The notes beneath the pieces were generated by a model. The model had not been told where the DNA came from, made no database searches, and was given only the letters and a program-made list of their open reading frames with translations. 8,958 nt of DNA from Tepidimonas sp. UBA997 (GTDB lineage Bacteria; Pseudomonadota; Gammaproteobacteria; Burkholderiales; Burkholderiaceae_C): contig DBAZ01000028.1 in NCBI GenBank assembly GCA_002291945.1, positions 1-8,958 of the forward strand, given 5' to 3'. Of this stretch, positions 1-6,813 are shown piece after piece. The position numbers were made by a program, and so were the translations under genes. Positions within the stretch are counted from its first letter, which is position 1. Each line of letters begins with the position of its first letter.

Positions 1-129
1 GTCACGACCCGGCTTGGGAAAGCCATAACGCCGCTCCCAGACCCTGAGGGTGTCTTTGCCCAGACCGGTATCCCGTTCGACATCGGCGATCGACCAGATA
101 ACGTCATTCGACTCGGGAATTGCATCCAT
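1..129 (-). CDS. MerR-family regulator, LitR/CarH-like N-terminus (partial, cut by window start)
   Basis: Only the first 43 residues are visible, read leftward from an ATG at 129-127 and open to the window edge. They form a MerR-type winged-helix N-terminus: a short leader (1-12), then an IADVERDTG helix (14-22) and TLRVWERRYGFP (27-38), followed by PGRD. The RVWERRYGFP string is characteristic of MerR proteins that carry a C-terminal cobalamin-binding domain (LitR/CarH group), which act as light-sensitive repressors through adenosylcobalamin. That C-terminal domain would lie outside the window, so the light-sensing role is inferred. No strong Shine-Dalgarno precedes the ATG, and no in-frame ATG was found in the codons checked just upstream. 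The gene is divergent from the ten-gene operon starting at 239, the usual position for a regulator controlling both itself and the operon. A B12-free MerR regulator remains possible. Confidence 0.86.
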   Translation of the reverse strand, partial: MDAIPESNDVIWSIADVERDTGLGKDTLRVWERRYGFPKPGRD

Positions 130-203
130 GCTGATGGCAGATGAGTGGGTTCGCGGGGTTGGACCAAGCTTGTGCAGGCCACGGAAATGTAGCATACAAT
201 GAA

Positions 204-220
204 TTTTGTCTAGGACAAAA
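204..220. promoter_or_regulatory. Perfect 17-bp inverted repeat, candidate operator
   Basis: The sequence TTTTGTC-TAG-GACAAAA has two perfect 7-nt arms around a 3-nt centre. It overlaps the proposed minus-strand -35 hexamer of the MerR gene and lies just downstream of the plus-strand TACAAT, so a bound protein could block both promoters. MerR-family regulators generally bind inverted or direct repeats in promoters, so the neighbouring regulator is the natural candidate, but I cannot confirm that this matches a known LitR-type operator. Confidence 0.55.
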
Positions 221-227
221 CGTCTTC

Positions 228-234
228 AAGGAAG
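228..234 (+). promoter_or_regulatory. Ribosome binding site fixing the flavoprotein start
   Basis: AAGGAAG lies 4 nt before ATG 239 (6 nt from AAGGA). It supports this start over the upstream TTG at 206, which would lie inside the inverted repeat. Confidence 0.75.
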
Positions 235-238
235 CTGC

Positions 239-1543
239 ATGAAAATCGCCGTGGTTGGTTCTGGTATCTCCGGGCTCGCGGTCGCCCACCGCCTGCGCGA
301 TCAGGCGCAAGTCACACTGCTCGAAGCCAGCCACTATTTCGGTGGCCATACGAACACCGTGGACATCACGCTGCCGACGCAGCGCGGCGACGTCACCCAC
401 GGGGTGGACACCGGTTTTCTGGTCTATAACGAACGCACCTACCCCCACCTGATCCAGCTTTTGAGCGAACTGGGGGTGGCGACCACCCAGTCGGACATGT
501 CGTTTTCGGTGCAGGCACCAAGCACGGCGGGTGCGCCGGGGGTGGAGTGGAGCGGCAGCAGCCTGGCCACCGTGTTTGCGCAGAAGCGCAACCTGTTCAA
601 CCCACGCTTTCTGGGCATGCTGTCGGATTTGCTGCGCTTTAACAGCCTGTGCACCCAGATCGCCGAAGAAAACCGTGAAGCCACCCTGCAGCAACCGCTG
701 CATGCATTTCTGGCTCAGCACGGGTTCGGGGCTGCTTTCCGGGATTGGTATTTTCTGCCCATGCTGGGTTGCATCTGGAGTTGCCCGACGGACCAGATGC
801 TGGCGTTTCCTGTCGCCACGATGATCCGCTTCTGCCACAACCACGGTTTGCTGCAAGTCAACAATCGCCCGCAGTGGCTGACCGTGGTCGGGGGCGCCAA
901 ACATTATGTCGAGAAAATCATTGCAGGCCAAGCCGATGCGCGGCTGAACTCACCCGTCCTGCGCATCGAGCGTGACGCGCAAGGCGTGACCCTCTACACC
1001 CGGCAGGGCCCCGAGCGGTTCGACCACGTGGTGCTGGCCACGCATTCGGATCAATCGCTGGCACTGCTGGCCCAGCCGTCGGCGCTGGAGCGTTCGGTGT
1101 TATCGCGCATCCGTTATCAGCCCAACGTCGCCGTGCTGCACACCGACGCCACCGTATTGCCGACCAAGCGCTCGGCCTGGGCTGCCTGGAACTACGAGCG
1201 ATCCACCGACACGGCACAGGAATCCAGCCGGGTCTGCCTGCATTACCTGCTCAACAAACTCCAGCCCTTGCCCTACGCGCAGCCGGTGATTGAAAGCCTC
1301 AATCCGCTGCAGCCCATTGACCCCTCCCGCGTGCTGGGTACATTCGAGTACAGCCACCCGGTCTTTGATGTGGCTGCGATCGAGGCGCAGGCACAGGTAG
1401 CTGACTTGCAAGGGCAACAGCGCACCTGGTTCTGCGGTGCCTGGACGGGTTACGGCTTCCATGAAGACGGCCTGACATCCGGGCTGCGGGTGGCAGATGC
1501 GCTGCGGGAGCGCCTGAGCCAGCCAGCGGGAGTCGGTGCGTGA
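239..1543 (+). CDS. FAD/NAD(P)-binding amine-oxidase-like flavoprotein (COG2907 type)
   Basis: The protein has 434 residues. An N-terminal dinucleotide-binding fold shows GSGISG (7-12) with the ribose-binding acid E29 and a GGH motif (35-37), followed by the conserved VDTGFLVYNERTYP segment (57-70). The C-terminus carries GAWTGYGFHEDGLTSG (400-415), the second FAD-contact motif of this family. Proteins of this type are found with Cfa-like methyltransferases and DUF1365 proteins. In Rhodobacter sphaeroides a flavoprotein of such a cluster is needed for the O2-dependent conversion of methylated unsaturated acyl chains to furan fatty acids (UfaD/UfaO steps); I cannot say from memory which step this one would match. 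The flavoprotein is likely to act on membrane lipid acyl chains, as inferred from context. It is the first gene of the operon, and its stop TGA shares one base with the next ATG (TGATG). No signal peptide is present, so a cytoplasmic, possibly membrane-peripheral location is expected. Confidence 0.92.
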   Translation: MKIAVVGSGISGLAVAHRLRDQAQVTLLEASHYFGGHTNTVDITLPTQRGDVTHGVDTGFLVYNERTYPHLIQLLSELGVATTQSDMSFSVQAPSTAGAPGVEWSGSSLATVFAQKRNLFNPRFLGMLSDLLRFNSLCTQIAEENREATLQQPLHAFLAQHGFGAAFRDWYFLPMLGCIWSCPTDQMLAFPVATMIRFCHNHGLLQVNNRPQWLTVVGGAKHYVEKIIAGQADARLNSPVLRIERDAQGVTLYTRQGPERFDHVVLATHSDQSLALLAQPSALERSVLSRIRYQPNVAVLHTDATVLPTKRSAWAAWNYERSTDTAQESSRVCLHYLLNKLQPLPYAQPVIESLNPLQPIDPSRVLGTFEYSHPVFDVAAIEAQAQVADLQGQQRTWFCGAWTGYGFHEDGLTSGLRVADALRERLSQPAGVGA

Positions 1544-2364
1544 TGGCTGCCACGCGCCTGCCCGACGCCCAGCACGCCTGGATCGGCTTTGGTCGGGTCC
1601 GACACATGCGCCTGCGCCCGGCTGCGCATGGGTTCAGCTACCGGAACTGGTTCATCCTGCTGCCCATGCGGTCTCTGGCGGCTTGTGCCAACCAGGGTAT
1701 CGGGATCAACCGCCGTGCCGCAGTCAGCTTTTTCGACCAAGACCACGGCGATGGCCGCAGCCCCGCAGCGGGTGGTGCCACAGCCTGGCTGGACGAAATG
1801 CTGGCGGCCCAGGGCATCCACGATGCAAGGGGTGCCCTGTGGCTGCATACCTACCCGCGGGTGCTGGGTTACACCTTCAAGCCGGTCAGCTTCTGGTATT
1901 GCCACCGGGTTGATGGTTCGTTGCGAGCCATCGTGGCTGAGGTGAACAACACGTTTGGCCAAAGGCACTGCTACCTGCTCGATCGCCCAGTGCTGGGGGT
2001 GGAATCGGTGGCCAGCAAGGTGTTTCACGTCTCGCCGTTTTGCAGCCTGGCGGGCCAGTACCGCTTCCGCTTCATGCACACCCAGCGTCATGACCCGCCC
2101 CGCACCGTGGCGCGCATTGACTACGACGACGACCGTGGGCCGCTGCTGCAGACCAGCGTCAGCGGGCAACTGGAGCTGATCACGCCAGCAGCGCTGCGCA
2201 AAGCGCTGTGGCGCTACCCGGCCATGACCTGGATGGTGATGGCCCGCATTCACTGGCAGGCACTCAAGCTGTGGTGCAAGCGCGTGGGTTTGCACCGCCC
2301 ACCGCCGCTGCCGCCATCGTTCGTGAGCCGCTGCAACACCGATCCGACCGAGGAGTTCCGCTGA
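1543..2364 (+). CDS. DUF1365 family protein
   Basis: The protein has 273 residues from ATG 1543. A GTG at 1540 immediately before it is in frame and would add one residue. GGGAG at 1528-1532 is a modest ribosome binding site, and the TGATG overlap with the flavoprotein gene suggests coupled translation. Family motifs are clear: RVRHMRLRPAAHGFSYRNW (18-36), YPRVLGYTFKPVSFWYC (104-120), EVNNTFGQRHCYLL (133-146) and KVFHVSPF (159-166). The many conserved His, Arg and Tyr residues suggest an enzyme. DUF1365 (PF07103) has no settled biochemical role that I can cite, but it is nearly always found beside Cfa-like methyltransferases and the flavoprotein above, so a role in modifying acyl chains on phospholipids is a reasonable inference. 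Family assignment is firm; function is open. Residues 240-260 are basic and proline-rich and may touch the membrane. Confidence 0.93.
   Translation: MAATRLPDAQHAWIGFGRVRHMRLRPAAHGFSYRNWFILLPMRSLAACANQGIGINRRAAVSFFDQDHGDGRSPAAGGATAWLDEMLAAQGIHDARGALWLHTYPRVLGYTFKPVSFWYCHRVDGSLRAIVAEVNNTFGQRHCYLLDRPVLGVESVASKVFHVSPFCSLAGQYRFRFMHTQRHDPPRTVARIDYDDDRGPLLQTSVSGQLELITPAALRKALWRYPAMTWMVMARIHWQALKLWCKRVGLHRPPPLPPSFVSRCNTDPTEEFR
2350..2355 (+). promoter_or_regulatory. Ribosome binding site fixing the methyltransferase start
   Basis: GAGGAG ends 8 nt before ATG 2364. It decides this start over the in-frame ATG at 2208, which would overlap the DUF1365 gene by 157 nt and add 52 residues that do not resemble the family. 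Confidence 0.8.
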
Positions 2365-3587
2365 TGAATAGCCTGACCGCCCAAGCACCCGTCGCACACG
2401 TCATCCCGCAACATCTGCCTGGGTCGGCGCGTCGCGTGTTCAAACTGCTGCGCCACCTGCGCCACGGCACGCTGATCATCCATACCCCCAGCGGCGACAC
2501 CGTGGTGGCGGGTGATGGGCAAGGCCAACCGGTCAGCATCACGCTGCACAACTGGAATGTGTGTAAGCAGGCCTTACGCTCGGGTGACATTGGCTTTGCC
2601 GAAACTTACATCGCGGGTGACTGGACCACCCACGACCTGGCGGGGCTTTTGAAACTGTTCAGCGCCAACCGCAAGGCCATGGATGCCGTGATCTACGGCA
2701 CCTGGGCTGGGCGGCTGCTCTACCGCATCCATCACCTGCTGAACCGCAACACCAAACGCAACAGCCGCAAAAACATCCATGCCCACTACGACCTGGGCAA
2801 TGCCTTCTACCGCCTGTGGCTGGACGGGACGATGAACTACTCGTCGGCCCTGTTCGAGGGCGACCTGCACGGCGATCTGCAAAAAGCCCAGCATGCCAAG
2901 GTTCGCCGCGCTTTGCGCATGGCGGGCGTGCAGCCGGGGCACCGCGTGCTGGAAATCGGCTGCGGCTGGGGCGCTCTGGCCGAAAAGGCGAGCCTCGAAT
3001 TCGGTGCCCACATCACTGGCGTCACCCTTTCGACCGAACAACTGGCCTACGCCCAGCAACGCCTGGCCCGAGCGGGCATGGCATCGCAAAGTGACTTGCG
3101 GCTGCAAGACTACCGCGACATCGACGACGAGCCTTTTGATGCGATCTGCTCGATTGAAATGGTCGAAGCCGTTGGCCAAGCATACTGGCCCACCTATTTT
3201 CAGACCGTGGCCAAGTTGCTCAAGCGCGGTGGTCGGGCCTGCATCCAGAGCATCGTGATTCGTGACGAACACTTTGAACGCTATCTGAAATCGACCGACT
3301 TCATCCAGCAGTACATCTTCCCGGGGGGGTGCCTGCCGTCGCCATCGGCCTTCCGGGCTGCGGCCCAGGAAGCAGGGCTGCAAGTGCTGGACCAGTTGGC
3401 CTTTGGCCCGGATTACGCCGAAACCTGTCGGCGCTGGCGGCACGACTTCCTCAACCGCCGCGACGCCGTGCTGGCGCTCGGTTTTGACGAACGCTTCACG
3501 CGCATCTGGGAGTTTTACCTGGCCTACTGTGAAGCCGGTTTTGATGCAGGAGACATCAATGTCGTGCAGTTCACGCTGGCCAAGTAA
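2364..3587 (+). CDS. Cyclopropane-synthase-like SAM methyltransferase acting on phospholipid acyl chains (UfaM-like?)
   Basis: The 407-residue length is close to E. coli Cfa. An N-terminal lipid-contact domain (about 25-135, with GDIGFAETYIAGDW at 74-87) precedes the catalytic Rossmann domain: HYDLGNAFY (141-149), SAM motif I VLEIGCGWG (195-203), GVTLSTEQ (219-226), SIEMVEAVG (263-271) and YIFPGGCLPS (317-326). Compared with the E. coli bicarbonate site (C139, E239, H266, I268, Y317), E268, I297 and Y385 are kept, but the Cys is S161 and the His is Q295. Family knowledge: a Cfa-related class in Rhodobacter converts cis-unsaturated chains to methylated trans-unsaturated ones (UfaM) instead of forming a cyclopropane ring. 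The substitutions plus the flavoprotein/DUF1365 neighbours favour that reading, as inference. The enzyme is expected at the cytoplasmic face of the membrane. The start ATG overlaps the previous stop by 1 nt. Confidence 0.93.
   Translation: MNSLTAQAPVAHVIPQHLPGSARRVFKLLRHLRHGTLIIHTPSGDTVVAGDGQGQPVSITLHNWNVCKQALRSGDIGFAETYIAGDWTTHDLAGLLKLFSANRKAMDAVIYGTWAGRLLYRIHHLLNRNTKRNSRKNIHAHYDLGNAFYRLWLDGTMNYSSALFEGDLHGDLQKAQHAKVRRALRMAGVQPGHRVLEIGCGWGALAEKASLEFGAHITGVTLSTEQLAYAQQRLARAGMASQSDLRLQDYRDIDDEPFDAICSIEMVEAVGQAYWPTYFQTVAKLLKRGGRACIQSIVIRDEHFERYLKSTDFIQQYIFPGGCLPSPSAFRAAAQEAGLQVLDQLAFGPDYAETCRRWRHDFLNRRDAVLALGFDERFTRIWEFYLAYCEAGFDAGDINVVQFTLAK
3548..3553 (+). promoter_or_regulatory. Ribosome binding site inside the methyltransferase gene, fixing the next start
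   Basis: AGGAGA ends 5 nt before ATG 3559 and lies within the last codons of the methyltransferase gene. It selects a start that gives a well-formed signal peptide. Confidence 0.75.
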
Positions 3588-4137
3588 AACGGGCTGGCTT
3601 GGAACGCTCGCTGCCTGGCTGATGGGCGGCTGGCTGGCCGTCCTAACGGTGGTGGCACCGCCCGCCTGGGCCACGCACCCTGCCCTGCCGGACGGCGTCA
3701 AGTCGGGCCAGGCGACCTTGCGCTTCCTTGGCCTGCCGATTTACAACGCACGGCTCTGGACGCCTTCACCGTTCGAAGCATCCCGACTGGGTGAACAGCC
3801 ATTGGTGCTTGAACTGGAATACCTTCGAAGCTTGCGGGCTTCGGCGATTGCCGACCGATCCATCGTTGAAATGCGGCGGGCAGGTACGTTCACCGATGAA
3901 CAGGCCCGGCGCTGGACTGCCGACATGCAACGTGTGTTCCCCGATGTCTTACCAGGCGACCGGCTGACCGGGGTTCACAAGCCAGGCGTCGGGGCGGCTT
4001 TCCTTCACAACGACCGGCCGGTCGGCACGATCGAGGACCCACAGTTTGCCCGCCTGTTTTTCAGTATCTGGCTGGGGCCTGAAACCTCGGAGCCCACCAT
4101 GCGCCGACAACTGCTGGCACGCTGGCTCAAGCCATGA
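3559..4137 (+). CDS. Exported chalcone-isomerase-like protein
   Basis: The 192-residue protein starts inside the methyltransferase gene (29-nt overlap). The start is set by the good ribosome binding site at 3548 and by the signal peptide it yields: basic residues at R6 and K10, a hydrophobic core at about 13-33, and a likely cleavage after AWA (36-38). The mature part matches the bacterial chalcone-isomerase-like family (PF16036 type) with GQATLRFLGLPIYNARLW, a central ELEYLRSLRASAIADRSI segment and the late IEDPQFARLFFSIWLG stretch. These proteins have the chalcone isomerase fold, which also binds fatty acids in plant FAP proteins, but bacterial members are generally uncharacterised and flavonoid isomerisation is not expected here. 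A periplasmic role with fatty acids or lipids is inferred from the fold and neighbours. The stop overlaps the next start by ATGA. Confidence 0.84.
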   Translation: MSCSSRWPSKTGWLGTLAAWLMGGWLAVLTVVAPPAWATHPALPDGVKSGQATLRFLGLPIYNARLWTPSPFEASRLGEQPLVLELEYLRSLRASAIADRSIVEMRRAGTFTDEQARRWTADMQRVFPDVLPGDRLTGVHKPGVGAAFLHNDRPVGTIEDPQFARLFFSIWLGPETSEPTMRRQLLARWLKP

Positions 4138-5492
4138 ACCCCACCCCTGACGAGCCGCTGCACCCGACTGTGCATCAAGCGCAAGAGGCACCTACGCGGG
4201 TGGGGGTTCGCGTGGGCATCCACTACGGGGCTTTGGGTTTGCCTCTGGCCTTTGTGGCTTTGCCACTGTATGTACACCTGCCCAACCATTACGCCAGCAA
4301 CTTCGGGGTCTCGCTCGCCACGTTAGGGGCGGTTTTGTTGTTGGCCCGGCTGTTCGACGCCTTCACCGACCCACTGCTCGGTCGCCTGAGCGACGCTCTG
4401 TTTGCCCGGTCGCATCGCTGGGTGCTGGGGGTGGGAGCCTGCTGCGGCCTGCTGATGGTGTTCGGCATGGCGGCCCTGTTCTTTCCGCCCGGTTGGGCCA
4501 TGAACCACCTGGCCGCTTGGGCACTGGCCGGCTTGCTGCTGACCTATACCGCCTTCAGCCAGATCAGCATTGCCTACCAGTCGTGGGCCGCGCGTCTGGG
4601 CGGGCAGGAGGTCTGGCGGGCCAAGATCGTGGCCTGGCGTGAAGGTGCCGCCTTGATCGGGGTGATTCTGGCTTCGGTGTTGCCCTCGCTGCTGGGGTGG
4701 TCGGTGTGGCTGAGCGTGTTTGCCCTTGCCCTCGTACTGGCCTGGGCCTTGTGGTGGCGGGCACCCGTTCCCCCGAAGTCACCCACCTCGACCGTCGACG
4801 GCCTGGGCTGGCGTGTCCTGGTCATCCCCTGGCGGAACCCGGCTTTCCGGCGCCTGATGATCGTCTTCATTCTGAGCGGACTGGCCAGCGCCATGCCTGC
4901 CACGCTGGTGCTCTTTTTCATCCAGGACCGCCTCGGTGCCAGCGCCATGGAGCCGCTGTTCCTGGCCACCTATTTTGTGGCTGCTGCGGCGTCGATGCCG
5001 CTGTGGATGCGCACGGTGCAACACCTGGGGCTGGCACGCACCTGGCTAGCGGGCATGGTGTTGGCCAGCGTCACCTTCATCTGGGCGTCCACCCTGGGCA
5101 CGGGGGATGTCTGGGGTTTTGTGCTGGTTTGCGCCCTGTCCGGGCTCGCCCTGGGCACCGATCTGGCCATGCCCAGTGCGATACTGGCCGGCCTGATCCG
5201 CGAGCGCGGACACCAGGGCCAGTTCGAAGGGGCGTACTTCGGCTGGTGGAGCCTGGCGGGCAAACTCAATCTGGCGCTGGCTGCCGGGCTGGCACTGCCC
5301 TTGCTGGCCTGGCTCGGCTATACCCCGGGCACCACCCAGGCCGAGGGCCTGCAAGCACTGACTTGGGCCTATGCCGTGATTCCCTGCGCCATCAAGCTCA
5401 TGGCCGCCGCCCTGCTGTTTGTTTTTCTGCTGCGCCGTCCTGCAACGCTGGCTGGCGCACCGACTGTTTGCACTCCCAAGGACGCATCATGA
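4134..5492 (+). CDS. MFS transporter, GPH/MelB-like (MFS_2)
   Basis: The 452-residue protein has about 12 hydrophobic segments, as expected for a full major facilitator. The first half carries RLFDAFTDPLLGRLSD (72-87), the loop 2-3 signature of the MelB/GPH (MFS_2) branch, followed by AYQSWAARLG (147-156). The central loop (about 208-235) is short and the second half ends with helices around 372-395 and 408-433. Family members are cation-coupled sugar symporters, but this neighbourhood does not suggest sugar import. Related transporters sit in singlet-oxygen and light-induced lipid clusters, so the substrate may be a lipid-derived or oxidised compound; this is inference. It lies in the inner membrane. 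The start overlaps the previous stop (ATGA) with no clear ribosome binding site, so translation is probably coupled. Confidence 0.9.
   Translation: MNPTPDEPLHPTVHQAQEAPTRVGVRVGIHYGALGLPLAFVALPLYVHLPNHYASNFGVSLATLGAVLLLARLFDAFTDPLLGRLSDALFARSHRWVLGVGACCGLLMVFGMAALFFPPGWAMNHLAAWALAGLLLTYTAFSQISIAYQSWAARLGGQEVWRAKIVAWREGAALIGVILASVLPSLLGWSVWLSVFALALVLAWALWWRAPVPPKSPTSTVDGLGWRVLVIPWRNPAFRRLMIVFILSGLASAMPATLVLFFIQDRLGASAMEPLFLATYFVAAAASMPLWMRTVQHLGLARTWLAGMVLASVTFIWASTLGTGDVWGFVLVCALSGLALGTDLAMPSAILAGLIRERGHQGQFEGAYFGWWSLAGKLNLALAAGLALPLLAWLGYTPGTTQAEGLQALTWAYAVIPCAIKLMAAALLFVFLLRRPATLAGAPTVCTPKDAS
5478..5482 (+). promoter_or_regulatory. Ribosome binding site fixing the DUF3833 lipoprotein start
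   Basis: AAGGA lies 6 nt before ATG 5489, inside the end of the MFS gene. It supports a start that places the lipobox at the expected position. Confidence 0.72.
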
Positions 5493-6046
5493 AAATCCCA
5501 ACCCCGTGGCTGCGCCGCCTGTTGGCACCCCTGACCTTGCTGCTGGCCTTCAGCCTGGCGGGCTGTGCCTCGCAGAACCTGAGCCACTATGCCAACGAGC
5601 AACCCGTTCTCGATCTGGCCACCTACTTCAACGGCCGCCTGATTGCGCATGGCATGTTCCAGAACCGCAGCGGGCAGGTGGTGCGCCGGTTTGTGGTCGA
5701 GATCGACGGTCGGTGGGAGGGCAACCAGGGCGTACTCGACGAACGGTTCACCTATGCCGACGGCACCACCGAACGCCGCATCTGGCGACTGACCAAGCAT
5801 GCCGACGGCCGTTACACCGGTAGCGCCGACGATGTGGTTGGCGAGGCTCAAGGACAGGCCGTAGGCAACGCCTTTTTCTGGAGTTATGTGCTGAACCTGC
5901 CCGTCGGTGAACGCATCATTCCGGTACGGCTGGACGACTGGATGTACCTGATCGACGATCGCGTCATGCTCAACCGCGCCACCATGAGCAAGTTCGGCAT
6001 CCGGCTGGGCGAGGTCACACTGGTTTTCACCAAACTCGACGCATGA
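5489..6046 (+). CDS. DUF3833 family lipoprotein
   Basis: The protein has 185 residues. A lipoprotein signal is clear: RR at 9-10, a hydrophobic run (11-22) and the lipobox LAGC with Cys26 as the lipidated residue. Ala follows the Cys, so outer-membrane sorting is expected under the Lol +2 rule. The mature domain resembles DUF3833 (PF12915): LATYFNGRLIAHGMFQNRSG (residues 42-61), DERFTYADGTTERRIWRL, a GEAQGQAVGNAFFWSY segment and a C-terminal DDWMYLIDDRVMLNRATMSK stretch, with alternating polar and hydrophobic residues that suggest a lipocalin-like beta fold. The family has no known biochemical function. Placement among lipid-modification genes suggests a lipid-binding or envelope carrier role, as inference. 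It overlaps both neighbours by ATGA. Confidence 0.87.
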   Translation: MKIPTPWLRRLLAPLTLLLAFSLAGCASQNLSHYANEQPVLDLATYFNGRLIAHGMFQNRSGQVVRRFVVEIDGRWEGNQGVLDERFTYADGTTERRIWRLTKHADGRYTGSADDVVGEAQGQAVGNAFFWSYVLNLPVGERIIPVRLDDWMYLIDDRVMLNRATMSKFGIRLGEVTLVFTKLDA

Positions 6047-6813
6047 GCCTCAACCCTCCCCTGAGCGACTGGCGCACCAAGCGCGTCTGGCTGGTGGGCG
6101 CATCCAGCGGCATCGGGCTGGCACTCGCGCACGCCCTTCATGCACAGGGTGCGACGGTGATCGTGTCGGCCCGCCATGCGGCCGCCCTGCAGCATTTCGC
6201 GGATGCCCACGCCGGGCGCGTGGCCTTGCCGCTCGATGTGACCGATCCCGACGCAGTGCTGGCCGCCGTCGAACGCGTCACTGCGGCTGGGCCGATCGAT
6301 CTGATGTGCTACTGTGCAGGCCACTACCACCCGATGCGAGCCACGGACGTGGACACCCAAGACCTGTTGCGGCACCAGGCCGTGAACGTGACCGGGGCGC
6401 TGTATTTCCTCGAACCGCTCATCCGCGCCCTGCTCCAGCAGGGGCATGGCCATCTGAGCTTCATCAGCAGCGTGGCAGGCTTGCGGGGCCTGCCCAAGAG
6501 CCTCGCCTACGGCCCGACCAAGGCCGCGCTGATCAACCTGGCGGAAACTCTTTACCTGGATCTCCAGCCACATGGGCTAGGCATCAGCGTCATCAACCCC
6601 GGGTTCGTGGCCACCCCGCTGACGGCCCAGAACGACTTCCACATGCCCGCACTCATCCAGCCCGAGGAAGCGGCCAGAGCCATTTTGCGCGGCTGGGCCA
6701 AGGGCGAATTCGACATCCACTTCCCCAAGCGCTTCACACGCCTGCTCAAGCTCTTGCGCTGCCTGCCCTACCCGCTCTATTTCGCGGCGATACGCCGCAT
6801 CACCGGGCTATGA
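6043..6813 (+). CDS. Short-chain dehydrogenase/reductase (SDR)
   Basis: The 256-residue protein is the usual length for a classical SDR. The cofactor-binding motif GASSGIG (19-25), LDVT (64-67, adenine-ring Asp), CAG at 91-93 in place of the common NAG, N115, the catalytic Ser in ISSVAG (141-146) and YGPTK (Tyr156, Lys160) are all present. It should be an active NAD(P)-dependent oxidoreductase. R44 after the second strand would favour NADPH, a weak inference. The C-terminus (about 229-256) is basic and hydrophobic, which could place the enzyme at the membrane. The substrate is not shown by the sequence; a lipid or lipid-oxidation product such as an aldehyde or ketone is inferred from context. 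The start overlaps the DUF3833 stop and the stop overlaps the next start, both as ATGA. Confidence 0.92.
   Translation: MSLNPPLSDWRTKRVWLVGASSGIGLALAHALHAQGATVIVSARHAAALQHFADAHAGRVALPLDVTDPDAVLAAVERVTAAGPIDLMCYCAGHYHPMRATDVDTQDLLRHQAVNVTGALYFLEPLIRALLQQGHGHLSFISSVAGLRGLPKSLAYGPTKAALINLAETLYLDLQPHGLGISVINPGFVATPLTAQNDFHMPALIQPEEAARAILRGWAKGEFDIHFPKRFTRLLKLLRCLPYPLYFAAIRRITGL

Larger units (their letters stand above)
130..238. promoter_or_regulatory. Divergent intergenic control region between the MerR gene and the operon
   Basis: This 109-bp space is the only one between the divergent genes, so promoters in both directions should lie here. Positions 186-220 are clearly AT-rich against a GC-rich background. 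On the minus strand a plausible promoter is -35 TTGTCC (218-213) and -10 TATGCT (196-191) with 16-bp spacing, each matching consensus at four of six. On the plus strand TACAAT (195-200) could serve as -10, but I see no convincing -35 at the usual distance, as is common for activator- or alternative-sigma-dependent promoters. These promoter assignments are inference from consensus matching by eye. Confidence 0.5.

Noticed and set aside
206..238. TTG start for the flavoprotein, adding 11 residues
   Set aside because: It lies inside the inverted repeat, and ATG 239 has a good ribosome binding site and begins directly at the Rossmann strand.
104..931. Minus-strand open frame of 275 codons overlapping the regulator start and the flavoprotein gene
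   Set aside because: It is in a different frame from the regulator, has no recognisable motif and lies opposite a well-supported flavoprotein; GC-rich antisense shadow.
1450..2397. Minus-strand open frame of 315 codons opposite DUF1365
   Set aside because: No family motif, and the plus strand carries clear DUF1365 signatures across the same span.
2364..3587. Simple call as a classical cyclopropane fatty acid synthase (cfa)
   Set aside because: Two bicarbonate-site residues differ and the neighbours fit furan/methyl-unsaturated lipid synthesis, so the narrower name is not justified.
3588..3640. Possible terminator or promoter after the methyltransferase
   Set aside because: No hairpin with a T-run was seen, and the next gene already begins upstream of this stretch.
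2574..3701. Minus-strand open frame of 375 codons opposite the methyltransferase
   Set aside because: Long only because stop codons are rare in GC-rich antisense frames; no motif, and the plus strand is a certain methyltransferase.
4697..5488. Plus-strand upstream extension of the DUF3833 frame through the MFS gene
   Set aside because: The extension has no transmembrane or family pattern, whereas ATG 5489 has a ribosome binding site and gives a proper lipoprotein signal.
6306..6809. Plus-strand upstream extension of the NTF2-like frame through the SDR gene
   Set aside because: It reads out of frame through the SDR, is Arg/Pro/Ala-rich without motif, and ATG 6810 gives a normal-length NTF2-like protein.
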